30,151 nt of DNA from NCBI GenBank assembly GCA_964587515.1, contig CAZPMO010000041.1, forward strand, positions 1 to 30,151, given 5' to 3'. The stretch is from CAZPMO01 sp964587515 (GTDB lineage Bacteria > Pseudomonadota > Alphaproteobacteria > MPNO01). The number at the start of each line of letters is the position of its first letter. The stretch's first letter is position 1. The notes under the pieces are model-generated. The model saw nothing but the letters and a program-made list of their open reading frames with translations. It was not told the DNA's origin and searched no databases. The position numbers were made by a program, and so were the translations under genes. This document shows positions 15,692 to 23,166 of this stretch, piece by piece.

Positions 15692-16978
15692 ATGGCGGAT
15701 CAGCTCAACGAACTTTCGGCGACCGAGATCGCGCGGCGCGTCGCGGCCGGCGAGACCACGGCGGAAGCGGTCACCCGCGACTGTCTCGCGCGCATCGAGG
15801 AACGCGACGGCGTCGTCCACGCCTGGGCCTTCCTCGATCCCGATCTCGCGCTATCCCAGGCGCGGGCGCTGGACAACGCCGCGTCGCGGGGACCGCTGCA
15901 TGGCGTTCCCGTCGGCGTCAAGGACATCATCGATACGGCCGATATGCCGACCGGCATGGGCTCACCCATCTATGACGGCCACCGCCCGGCGGGCGATGCG
16001 TCCTGCGTCGGGCTGATGCGCGCGGCGGGCGCGGTGATCCTGGGCAAGACGGTGACCTGCGAATTCGCGGGCTCGGCCTCGGGCGCGACCACCAACCCGC
16101 TCGATCCCATGCGCACGCCGGGCGGCTCGTCGAGCGGCTCGGGCGCGGCGGTCGCCGATTTCATGGCGGCGGCGGCGTTCGGCACCCAGACCGGCGGCTC
16201 GGTGCTGCGTCCGTCCACCTATTGCGGCATCTTCGGCTACAAGCCGAGCTACGGCACCTTCAATTTCGGCGGCGTCAACCACGCCGCCGAAAGTCTCGAT
16301 ACGCTGGGGCTGCACGTGCGCGACCTCGACGATATCGGCCTGCTGACCGACGCCCTCACCGGCCGGCCCTTCTCGCCGCGCGAGGCGCCGGGCGCGCCGC
16401 CCGCGATCGGGCTGTGCCGCACCAATCTGTGGGACGAAGCGGAACCCGAGACCAAGGCGGCGGTGGAGGACGCGGCCGCGCGTCTTGCCGACGCCGGCGC
16501 GAGCTTGCGCGACGTGACGCTGCCCGAGCCGTTCTCCGGGCTGACCGAGGCGCGCGACGTCATCAACGCCTATGAGCGGGCGCGTCTGATGGCCTACGAA
16601 TGGGCGCATCACCACGACCAGCTCAGCGACAAGCTCGAGCGCATCATCCGGCGCGGCCTCGACATGCCCTACGCGGAGTATCTCGCCGCCATGCGGTTGA
16701 TGGAGGATTGCCGGGGCCGCATGGGAACGGTTTTCGAGGGACTCGATGTCCTGCTCGCCCCGGCCGCCGACGGCGAAGCGCCGGTGGGGCTCGATTATAC
16801 CGGCAATCCGCGCTTCCAGGGGCTGTGGACCATGATGCATGCGCCGACGCTCAGCATGCCGACCCATCGCGGCCCCAACGGCCTGCCGGTCGGCACCCAG
16901 CTCATCGGACAATATCGCGAGGACGACCGGATGCTGTCGGCGGCGCGCTGGGTGTGGGACACGCTGGGACCCGCGTAA
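15692..16978 (+). CDS. Amidase signature family enzyme
   Basis: A 428-residue amidase. The Ser-cisSer-Lys triad is visible: Lys77 in GVPVGVKDI, the cis-Ser in the GGSSSGS loop (144-150), and the nucleophile Ser170 in GTQTGGSVLRPST. It hydrolyses carboxamides or carbamates to the acid and ammonia; the substrate is not readable. GatA is unlikely because gatB and gatC are absent and the protein is short for GatA. The start MADQLNELSATEIARRV is the normal family N-terminus. Its TAA overlaps the ATG of the dioxygenase (TAATG), so the two are translationally coupled and may act on the same compound. Confidence 0.9.
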   Translation: MADQLNELSATEIARRVAAGETTAEAVTRDCLARIEERDGVVHAWAFLDPDLALSQARALDNAASRGPLHGVPVGVKDIIDTADMPTGMGSPIYDGHRPAGDASCVGLMRAAGAVILGKTVTCEFAGSASGATTNPLDPMRTPGGSSSGSGAAVADFMAAAAFGTQTGGSVLRPSTYCGIFGYKPSYGTFNFGGVNHAAESLDTLGLHVRDLDDIGLLTDALTGRPFSPREAPGAPPAIGLCRTNLWDEAEPETKAAVEDAAARLADAGASLRDVTLPEPFSGLTEARDVINAYERARLMAYEWAHHHDQLSDKLERIIRRGLDMPYAEYLAAMRLMEDCRGRMGTVFEGLDVLLAPAADGEAPVGLDYTGNPRFQGLWTMMHAPTLSMPTHRGPNGLPVGTQLIGQYREDDRMLSAARWVWDTLGPA

Positions 16979-17814
16979 TGGCATTCGAGGTCCGCCCCCT
17001 TTCGCCGGCCATCGGGGCCGAGATTAGCGGCGTCGATCTTGCCGGCCCACTGGATACGGAGACGCGGACGGCGCTACTGGATGCGTTTCACGAATATTGC
17101 ATCGTGCTGCTGCGCGGCCAGACCCTTACAGAGACGCAACTGGTCGCGGGGGCCGACTGGCTGGGCGTGTTGGGAGAGCGCTCGCGACCGGCCGAACGTC
17201 GCCAGGAAGACAACCCCTATATCATGAAGGTCTCGAACATTCGCGAAAATGGCCGTCTGATCGGGTCGCTCCCCGACGGCGAGATGTATTTTCACCACGA
17301 CATGGCGTTTGTCGAGAAGCCGCACGAGACGTCGTTCCTCTACGCCGTCGAAATCCCGTCCTCGGGGGGTAACACGCTCTACGCCAACATGTACAAGGCG
17401 TTTGATCTGGTGCCCGACGGGCTGAAAAAACGCCTCGCGGGACGGAAGGCGTTACAAGTCTATGATTATACCACCACCGAGACGCCCGATATCGAAACCC
17501 GCCTCGATCAAATCAAGCATTTCTCGCACCCGGTGTTCATCACCCATCCGGTGACCGGCCGCCGGGCGCTTTACGTCAACCGTCTGATGACGGCGCGCAT
17601 CGACGGCATGGCGCGCGACGAAAGCGACGAGATACTGGCGGCGTTGTTCGCCTGCGCCGAAGACCCCTCAATTATTTACGAGCATGTCTGGCGATCCGGC
17701 GATTTCATCGCCTGGGACAATTTCTGCTCGACCCACGCGCGCACCGACTTCGCGGCCAGCGAACGCCGCCTCCTGCTGCGCGGCATGACCCTGGGCGAAC
17801 GCCCCCGCGCTTAG
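16978..17814 (+). CDS. TauD/TfdA family 2-oxoglutarate dioxygenase
   Basis: A 278-residue non-haem iron dioxygenase. The facial triad is His106-x-Asp108 in YFHHDMAF and His253 in CSTHARTDF. The 2OG-binding Arg lies in SERRLLLRGM near the C-terminus, and the N-terminus IGAEISGVDL is typical of the family. Members oxidise taurine, phenoxyacetates, alkyl sulfates or carnitine-like compounds with O2 and 2-oxoglutarate, so oxygen is available to this organism at least at times. It overlaps the amidase stop by one base and ends directly against the SDR gene on the other strand, with no intergenic base. The substrate is unknown. Confidence 0.9.
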   Translation: MAFEVRPLSPAIGAEISGVDLAGPLDTETRTALLDAFHEYCIVLLRGQTLTETQLVAGADWLGVLGERSRPAERRQEDNPYIMKVSNIRENGRLIGSLPDGEMYFHHDMAFVEKPHETSFLYAVEIPSSGGNTLYANMYKAFDLVPDGLKKRLAGRKALQVYDYTTTETPDIETRLDQIKHFSHPVFITHPVTGRRALYVNRLMTARIDGMARDESDEILAALFACAEDPSIIYEHVWRSGDFIAWDNFCSTHARTDFAASERRLLLRGMTLGERPRA

Positions 17815-18582
17815 CTATTTCACGGTATAGCCGCCGTCGACCACCACGGACGCGCCGTTCATGTAGGACGAGGCGTCGGAAGCCAGGAAGGCCATCACGT
17901 CGGCGATTTCGGCGGGTTCCGCCATGCGCCCCAAACAGGTGAGACCGCCCAGCCGGTCGGTGTCGGTCAGGCCGCGCTCGGCATATCCCCTTATGCGGGG
18001 CGTCAGCGTGGGTCCCGGGCAGATGGCGTTGGCGCGCACGCCGTCCTTGCCGTAATCGACGGCAAGCTGGCGGGTCAGCGACAGCACGCCGCCCTTGGCG
18101 GCGCAATAGGCCGGCATCATCGGGTTGCCGACGACGCCGAAGGTCGAGGCGGTGTTCACGATGGCACCGCCGCCCGGCGCGGCCTTCAGCAGCGGCATGA
18201 ACAGCTTGGCCGCGTAATAGACCGCATCGAGATTGACCGCGAGAATGCGGGCCCAGTCCTCGGTCTCCAGCTCTTCGATGGTGGCGCGCTGATTGTCGCC
18301 GGCGTTGTTGATCAGCGCCTTCAACCGGCCCCAGCGTTCGGAAACCGCATCGCGCAGCGCGGCCACGTCTTCCTCGCGGCGCACGTCGGTCGGATGGCAC
18401 AGCGTCTCGACATCGAACCGCACGAGCTTTTGCTCGGTCTCGCGCAGCGTCGCCTCGGTGCGCCCGACAATGATCACCGTCGCGCCGAGCTCGGCCAGCG
18501 CCTCGCAGCACGCCTGACCGATGCCCGAACCGCCGCCGGTGACCAGCACCGGTTCGCCGTTGAATTTCAGCCGTTCCAGCAT
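17815..18582 (-). CDS. SDR family NAD(P)-dependent oxidoreductase
   Basis: A 255-residue classical short-chain dehydrogenase. It has cofactor motif TGGGSGIG (15-22), NNAG (92-95), the active-site Asn in AVNLDA, Ser146, Tyr159 and Lys163 (YCAAK), and the C-terminal GASVVVDGGYTVK. It is the last gene of the minus-strand operon; its start is 12 bases after the hydratase stop. Many SDRs of this shape reduce beta-keto or cyclic ketone substrates. Phloroglucinol reductase of anaerobes is also an SDR, and the transhydroxylase-like genes upstream make that a testable idea, but nothing in the motifs alone distinguishes it from a general 3-oxoacyl or alcohol dehydrogenase. Confidence 0.9.
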   Translation of the reverse strand: MLERLKFNGEPVLVTGGGSGIGQACCEALAELGATVIIVGRTEATLRETEQKLVRFDVETLCHPTDVRREEDVAALRDAVSERWGRLKALINNAGDNQRATIEELETEDWARILAVNLDAVYYAAKLFMPLLKAAPGGGAIVNTASTFGVVGNPMMPAYCAAKGGVLSLTRQLAVDYGKDGVRANAICPGPTLTPRIRGYAERGLTDTDRLGGLTCLGRMAEPAEIADVMAFLASDASSYMNGASVVVDGGYTVK

Positions 18583-18594
18583 GGCGGGACGGTC

Positions 18595-19413
18595 TTAATC
18601 CTTGGCGGACTCGTGCCCGCCCAGCCCCGGCCGGTATTTCTTGTCGAGGAAATCGCCGATGCCCTCCTTTCGGAAGGCGTCGTCCTGGCGCGCCACATGC
18701 TGCGCCTGAACCGCCGAGGAATAGCTCATGGCCGTATCCCAATCCATGTCGAGGGAGAAACGGTAGGCGTCCTTGGTCGCTTGCAGGGCGGAGCCGTCCT
18801 TGGCCGCGATTTCGCGCGCCGCCGCCATGGTTTCCTCGCGCAATCGATCGGCTGGATAGGCGAAATTGATGAAACCCATCTCGGCGGCGTCTTTGCCGTC
18901 GAACGGCCGTCCGGTCATGGCGTACCAGAGATAGTCGCGCGGCCGGAACAGATTGCCCATGGATTTGGAAACGCTGCCGCCCGGGAACATCTTAAAATTA
19001 ATCTCCGACAGCCCCATCTTCGCATCTTCGGCGGCGGTCGCGAGATCGCAGGCCTCGACGATGGTGAACGCGCCGCCGAAGCAGAAGCCGTTGACCATGG
19101 CGATGGTGGGTTTGGGGAAATAGCGCAGCGTGCGCCCGCGCCATTCGACCGCGAGCCGGGTGATCCGATCATTTTTCGCCGGGTTGTCCTTCAGCTCCAT
19201 GAAGAACTCTTTCAGATCCATCCCGGCGCAGAACGCGTCGCCCGCCCCGGTAACGACCAGCACCCGCGCCTCGTCGTCATAGCGGATCTGCTCCAGCGCC
19301 TCCGTCACCTCCTCGTGCAGGCGCGGATTCATGGCGTTCTTCTTTTCCGGACGGTTCAGCGTCAGCGTCGCGACCCCGTCCTCCACATCCACCAGAATGG
19401 TCTCATAGCTCAT
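18595..19413 (-). CDS. Enoyl-CoA hydratase/isomerase family, hydroxycinnamoyl-CoA hydratase-lyase-like
   Basis: A 272-residue crotonase. MSYETILVDVEDGVATLTLN, AGDAFCAGMDLKEFF, FPKPTIAMVNGFCFGGAFT, GLSEINFKMFPGGSVSK and the tail FLDKKYRPGLGG match p-hydroxycinnamoyl-CoA hydratase/lyase (feruloyl-CoA to vanillin plus acetyl-CoA) better than fatty-acid hydratases. Glu137 falls where that enzyme has its catalytic Glu143. Where it has Ser123 this protein appears to have Thr117, so activity may differ; Tyr231 may replace Tyr239. An AAGGGAA site precedes the ATG. It lies between the ferredoxin subunit (36 bases upstream) and the SDR (12 bases downstream), clearly one operon. The CoA-ester substrate could come from the divergent acyl-CoA synthetase. 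Confidence 0.85.
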   Translation of the reverse strand: MSYETILVDVEDGVATLTLNRPEKKNAMNPRLHEEVTEALEQIRYDDEARVLVVTGAGDAFCAGMDLKEFFMELKDNPAKNDRITRLAVEWRGRTLRYFPKPTIAMVNGFCFGGAFTIVEACDLATAAEDAKMGLSEINFKMFPGGSVSKSMGNLFRPRDYLWYAMTGRPFDGKDAAEMGFINFAYPADRLREETMAAAREIAAKDGSALQATKDAYRFSLDMDWDTAMSYSSAVQAQHVARQDDAFRKEGIGDFLDKKYRPGLGGHESAKD

Positions 19414-19449
19414 GGCCTGTTCCCTTTTTTTCCGTGCCTCAACTGAACC

Positions 19450-20259
19450 TTACGGCGTTCTTTCCAGACGGACGACGCCCAGATCCTGATCGTCGTCCGT
19501 GGTGACGACCGCGAGGAAGTCTTGGTAGCCTTCTTTTTTGATCTCGACCCGGTACTTCCGGTCGTTCTCCATGCCTCTTATCCAGAAGTCGCCGAAGGCG
19601 TCCGAAAGGACGGTGACCGACCCGGCCTCGAAGAGATCGACCGACGTGATCGATACGCCCGAAATCACCTCATCGTCATCCACGTCGATCACCGTACCCG
19701 CGATCCACGGCTTCGGCAGTCCCGTCCAGGCCACGCGCGGCTCGGTCATGTATTCGGGGTGAAGGACTTCCCGCGTCTCGCCGACTTCCGCCTCACCGAA
19801 GACGATGGCGTCGTGCGGACAGACGTCGGCGCATCTCGGCAGGGCCCCTTCGTCGACCCGGTGGGCGCAGCCCGTGCATTTTTGCGCAATCCCCAGGTCG
19901 TCGTTCATAAAGATCACGTCGTAGGGACACGCTTCCTGGCAGAGGCCGCAATTCGAGCACGCGCCGGGGTCTATCCACACCAGACCATCGTCCCGCGTCT
20001 TGATGGCGCCTTCCGGGCACGCCTTGACGCAGGGGGCGTTTTCGCAATGCTGGCAAAAAACCGGCAGATACGAAAGCCTGACTCTGGGGATCCGCCCTCT
20101 TTCCAGCGAATGGACATCGATCCAGAACTGGCCCGTGTCGGGCTGCGGTTTCGTCCAGGGCGAATAGCTTCTTCCGACATGCTCGTCCTTGCAGACGATC
20201 ATGCACAGCTTGCAGCCGGTGCATTTGTCGACATCTACGTGGAAATTGTTTTTGCCCAT
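19450..20259 (-). CDS. Four-cluster ferredoxin subunit of a molybdoenzyme (transhydroxylase small-subunit-like)
   Basis: A 269-residue DmsB/NrfC-like electron-transfer subunit with a tail. Sixteen cysteines in four groups (13/16/19/23, 69/72/77/81, 101/104/107/111, 128/131/143/147) can bind up to four [4Fe-4S] clusters. After residue 180 comes a beta-rich domain (WIAGTVIDVDDDEVISGVSI... ending DQDLGVVRLERTP) that looks like a carboxypeptidase-regulatory/Cna-B-type barrel. Ordinary DmsB proteins lack such a tail, but the small subunit of pyrogallol-phloroglucinol transhydroxylase has one and is nearly the same length. There is no membrane segment or Tat signal, so the complex should be cytoplasmic. 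It starts 14 bases after the large-subunit stop. Confidence 0.88.
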   Translation of the reverse strand: MGKNNFHVDVDKCTGCKLCMIVCKDEHVGRSYSPWTKPQPDTGQFWIDVHSLERGRIPRVRLSYLPVFCQHCENAPCVKACPEGAIKTRDDGLVWIDPGACSNCGLCQEACPYDVIFMNDDLGIAQKCTGCAHRVDEGALPRCADVCPHDAIVFGEAEVGETREVLHPEYMTEPRVAWTGLPKPWIAGTVIDVDDDEVISGVSITSVDLFEAGSVTVLSDAFGDFWIRGMENDRKYRVEIKKEGYQDFLAVVTTDDDQDLGVVRLERTP

Positions 20260-20273
20260 TGCGCGCTCAATCC

Positions 20274-22853
20274 TTATTCCGGCACCGTCGCGCCATGACC
20301 TATTCCCGTACTTTCGACGATGTCAGACACGTCTATCCTGGCCGCTTCCACCAGGAAGCCGCTGACGTTCATCTCCGGCACCGTGATCTCAGCCTCGGCT
20401 CCATATTTTTCCTGAGGCGTCGGCGATATCAGGTTGATGCAGCCGCCCCGGTCGATGAGCGTGTTGTTCAGCGACGCAAGGTCCATCTTGGCGCCATGGT
20501 CGATGGACACCGCGCCGGGAATGATCCTTTCGGTCACCACGGCGCCGACCAGCACCGCGCCGCGATCATTGTGCACCATGATGATATCGCCGTCCGAAAT
20601 GTCCCTGGCCTCGGCGTCGTCCGGATGAATCCAGCACGGTTCGTACATGTAATCGTCCGGCCCCTGGACCTTCGCAAGCTCCCTGATCCAGTCGATATCG
20701 TCGCCCTGAACATGGAATCTGAAACGCGCATGATTGGACATCACCGTCAGGGGATATTCGTCCGCCTTGGGCGAGTTGTTCAGTTCGGGATGCTGTATCC
20801 ATTTCGCCAGCGGCGGCCGTTCCTCATTGTCGGAATCAAGCTCGGCGATCCTGGACGACACGAATTCGATCTTCCCCGACGGCGTGTCCAGCCCGTCGCC
20901 GGATGACCAGAACGGGTGGAGACCGCCTTCGTTCGGTCCGTAACCATGCTCCTTCTTGATATCCACCCATTCGTCCCATGTCGGGCAGTCATAGATGAAG
21001 TATTTCTTCTCCTTGAACTCTTCCCAGGTCACGCCATGCTTGGTCGACGCCAGCGTCCCTTCATAGGCCGCTTTCAACCAATCGTCGGCGGGCGGGAACA
21101 CGTGGTCCAGTCCCAGCCGCTGGCCGATCATCCTGTGGATTTCGAAGTCGCTTTTGGAATCGCCGACCGGCTCGATCGCCTGGTCCTGGTAGAACATGGC
21201 CATGATATCGCTCCGTTGCACCGTGAGCAGATCCTCATGTTCGTAGCTGGTTTGCGCGGGCAGGATCAGATCGGAGAACGGCAGGTCGTTTTCGAGCCAG
21301 GGGTGTATGCCGACGACGAGTTCAATGCGCGGATTTCGCAGCGCCTCAAGCCAGTTCCAGCCGTGGCCCCAGCTTCCCGGCTGACTGCCGTTCTCGTTCC
21401 ACACCATGCGAATGCCGGGGTGATCGTCGCGGGGCGGGAAGCGATAGCTGTTGAACTGGTCCTCCGTCTTGGCCAACGCCGAGGTGGTGCTCTTCCATTC
21501 GACGGACGGGCACTGAATCGCTTCGGCCGCCAGGGTTCTCGGGACGAACACCGGCGATTTCGGCCCTTTGCCGATCGCGTATTCGATCATCGGGTTCATG
21601 GCGACCCCCTTATGATCGACATCGGGATAACGCGGCACCTGGGCAATCGATTTCTTGTAGAAAGACGGCGCCCCGGTCCTCAGGAACTGCCGTCCCGGCC
21701 GGCCGATGCCCTGCATCGCCAGCACGTACGCCTCAAGCCTCGTTGCCAGATGCGATGCGGTCCCCCGGACCTTCGGGCCCCCGAAATAGACCGACAGAGA
21801 GGTCTTCTTGGCCGCCCATTCCCGGGCCAGCGCTTTGATGGAATAGGATGGAACGCCGGTTATCTTTTCCGCCCACGCCGGCGTCTTCTCCTCGCTGCCG
21901 TCTTCGCCCATTACGTGACGTCTGAATTCCTCGAAGCCGATGGTGTGCGATTTTATGTATTCGCTGTCGTAGCGGCCCTCGACGATCCTCGTATGGGCAA
22001 CCGCGAAATAGAGCGCCGCGTCGGTATTCGGTTTCAGTGGAATCCACGTGTCCGCGTGCACCGCCGCGGCATAGTTGAGGTCCGGTGAAATGGCGACGAT
22101 CTTGACGCCGGCGCGCTTCAGCCATTTGGGCATTTCCAGCGCGGTCGATCCGGACATGCCCAGGCCCGTCGCCTCCGGGTCGTTGCCCGAAAAAATCACC
22201 ATTTCCGCATGTTCGAGCGCGTCGTCCCAGACGGCGTCCTGGTAGGGCTCTCCCAGGGTGGAATCGAACCCCCACACGTGTTTGGCGCCCCAGTAATAAC
22301 CTTCCCAGCTGTCCGGGTTTCGCACCTGCTGGGTCCACCATCCCCACCCCAAATGTTCGCGGATCATGTCGAACAGATAGTGTCCCCAGAAATGCAGGGA
22401 TTGCAGGTATCCGCTTTGGCCGTGCCCGTCGGCCTGGACGAAAACGGGTTCCATCGATCCGTATTTCTCATGAATCCGATTGAGCTCGCCGACGATGATG
22501 TCGAGCGCCTTGTCCCAGCTGATCCGGGAATAGCCGCTGTTGCCCCGTCGCTCCGCATTCGGGTTGTCGGGGCTCCAGTCATCCCGCAACAGCGGATATT
22601 TCACCCGCGTCGCGGCGTGAACTCTACGCTTCGCGGCGAACGCCAAGGCCATCTGCACTTCTTTTTTTCGTCGCGTGAAGACGCCCCGCGACGTCTTGAT
22701 CTCATAGAGCCTGACATCGTCGGGAATATAGAAGGGAACCGACCTGACGATCCCGGAGTCGTCGACGTGAGTTTCCAGCGGAAAATTCGACCTCGCAAGG
22801 CCGCTTCCAGGGTGAGAAACATATACGACCTTGTGGTCTTGATCGTCGGACAT
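20274..22853 (-). CDS. DMSO reductase family molybdoenzyme, pyrogallol-phloroglucinol transhydroxylase-like large subunit
   Basis: An 859-residue bis-MGD molybdoenzyme. It lacks the N-terminal Cys cluster motif and any Tat signal. Numbering from the chosen start, VQADGHGQSG gives His144 and RNPDSWEGYYWGAKHVWGF gives Asp181-Ser182. These match the catalytic His and the Asp-Ser(Mo ligand) pair of the Pelobacter transhydroxylase large subunit, about 875 residues long. The C-terminal molybdopterin dinucleotide domain shows DEYPLTVMSNHARFRFHVQGDD and EARDISDGDIIMVHNDRGAVLVGAVV. The reference enzyme moves a hydroxyl group between polyhydroxybenzenes without O2. I start at 22853 (MSDDQD) because GGGGA sits eight bases upstream; the ATG at 22862 abuts that site. 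It is the first gene of a four-gene operon. Other aromatic (de)hydroxylases of this family are possible. Confidence 0.85.
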   Translation of the reverse strand: MSDDQDHKVVYVSHPGSGLARSNFPLETHVDDSGIVRSVPFYIPDDVRLYEIKTSRGVFTRRKKEVQMALAFAAKRRVHAATRVKYPLLRDDWSPDNPNAERRGNSGYSRISWDKALDIIVGELNRIHEKYGSMEPVFVQADGHGQSGYLQSLHFWGHYLFDMIREHLGWGWWTQQVRNPDSWEGYYWGAKHVWGFDSTLGEPYQDAVWDDALEHAEMVIFSGNDPEATGLGMSGSTALEMPKWLKRAGVKIVAISPDLNYAAAVHADTWIPLKPNTDAALYFAVAHTRIVEGRYDSEYIKSHTIGFEEFRRHVMGEDGSEEKTPAWAEKITGVPSYSIKALAREWAAKKTSLSVYFGGPKVRGTASHLATRLEAYVLAMQGIGRPGRQFLRTGAPSFYKKSIAQVPRYPDVDHKGVAMNPMIEYAIGKGPKSPVFVPRTLAAEAIQCPSVEWKSTTSALAKTEDQFNSYRFPPRDDHPGIRMVWNENGSQPGSWGHGWNWLEALRNPRIELVVGIHPWLENDLPFSDLILPAQTSYEHEDLLTVQRSDIMAMFYQDQAIEPVGDSKSDFEIHRMIGQRLGLDHVFPPADDWLKAAYEGTLASTKHGVTWEEFKEKKYFIYDCPTWDEWVDIKKEHGYGPNEGGLHPFWSSGDGLDTPSGKIEFVSSRIAELDSDNEERPPLAKWIQHPELNNSPKADEYPLTVMSNHARFRFHVQGDDIDWIRELAKVQGPDDYMYEPCWIHPDDAEARDISDGDIIMVHNDRGAVLVGAVVTERIIPGAVSIDHGAKMDLASLNNTLIDRGGCINLISPTPQEKYGAEAEITVPEMNVSGFLVEAARIDVSDIVESTGIGHGATVPE

Positions 22854-23166
22854 AGATCGCATCCCCAGCCTGTTCGCGGTCGGCAGCTAGAGCATTAACC
22901 GACCGGTTCGATCGCGTTTCGCGTCGACGCTCCGGAAGCTTGCCGGAGCGCCGTCGTTCAAACGCGAATTGATAATTCGAATATCATCCGAAATTCCCCG
23001 TTTGGGTTCTTCCCGGACACGTCCTTGAGCCTGAAATATTATGCGCTCACGGAATGTGAGTCCATGAAGGTTGAAGGGTCGGATCATACCTTTATTCACC
23101 AGGGCGCGGCCTCGGGCGCGCGAGAACGATATTGCCAGGGACGGGCGGTCGGGACACCATCGACGG
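22854..23166. promoter_or_regulatory. Divergent regulatory region with several dyads
   Basis: This 313-base gap separates the molybdoenzyme operon from the acyl-CoA synthetase gene. It holds four exact inverted repeats: AACCG-AC-CGGTT (22897-22908), CGCTCCGG-N7-CCGGAGCG (22928-22950), CGAATT-GAT-AATTCG (22965-22979 region), and CTCAC-GGAAT-GTGAG (23046-23060). No regulator gene adjoins it. The set looks like operators for one or two regulators controlling both directions. No convincing promoter was found for the minus-strand operon. Confidence 0.45.
23014..23060 (+). promoter_or_regulatory. Candidate promoter and overlapping operator of the acyl-CoA synthetase gene
   Basis: CGGACA (23014-23019) and TATTAT (23037-23042) are 17 bases apart; the -35 matches at four positions and the -10 at five. 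The expected start near 23049 falls inside the dyad CTCAC-N5-GTGAG (23046-23060), a position where a bound repressor would block transcription. Confidence 0.4.

Noticed and set aside
15692..16978. Amidase as GatA of the Asp/Glu-tRNA amidotransferase
   Set aside because: gatB and gatC are absent, the protein is shorter than usual GatA, and it is coupled to a dioxygenase gene.
20274..22853. Periplasmic DMSO or nitrate reductase
   Set aside because: No Tat signal, no N-terminal Cys cluster motif and no membrane anchor subunit, while NPDSWEGYYWGA points to the transhydroxylase group.
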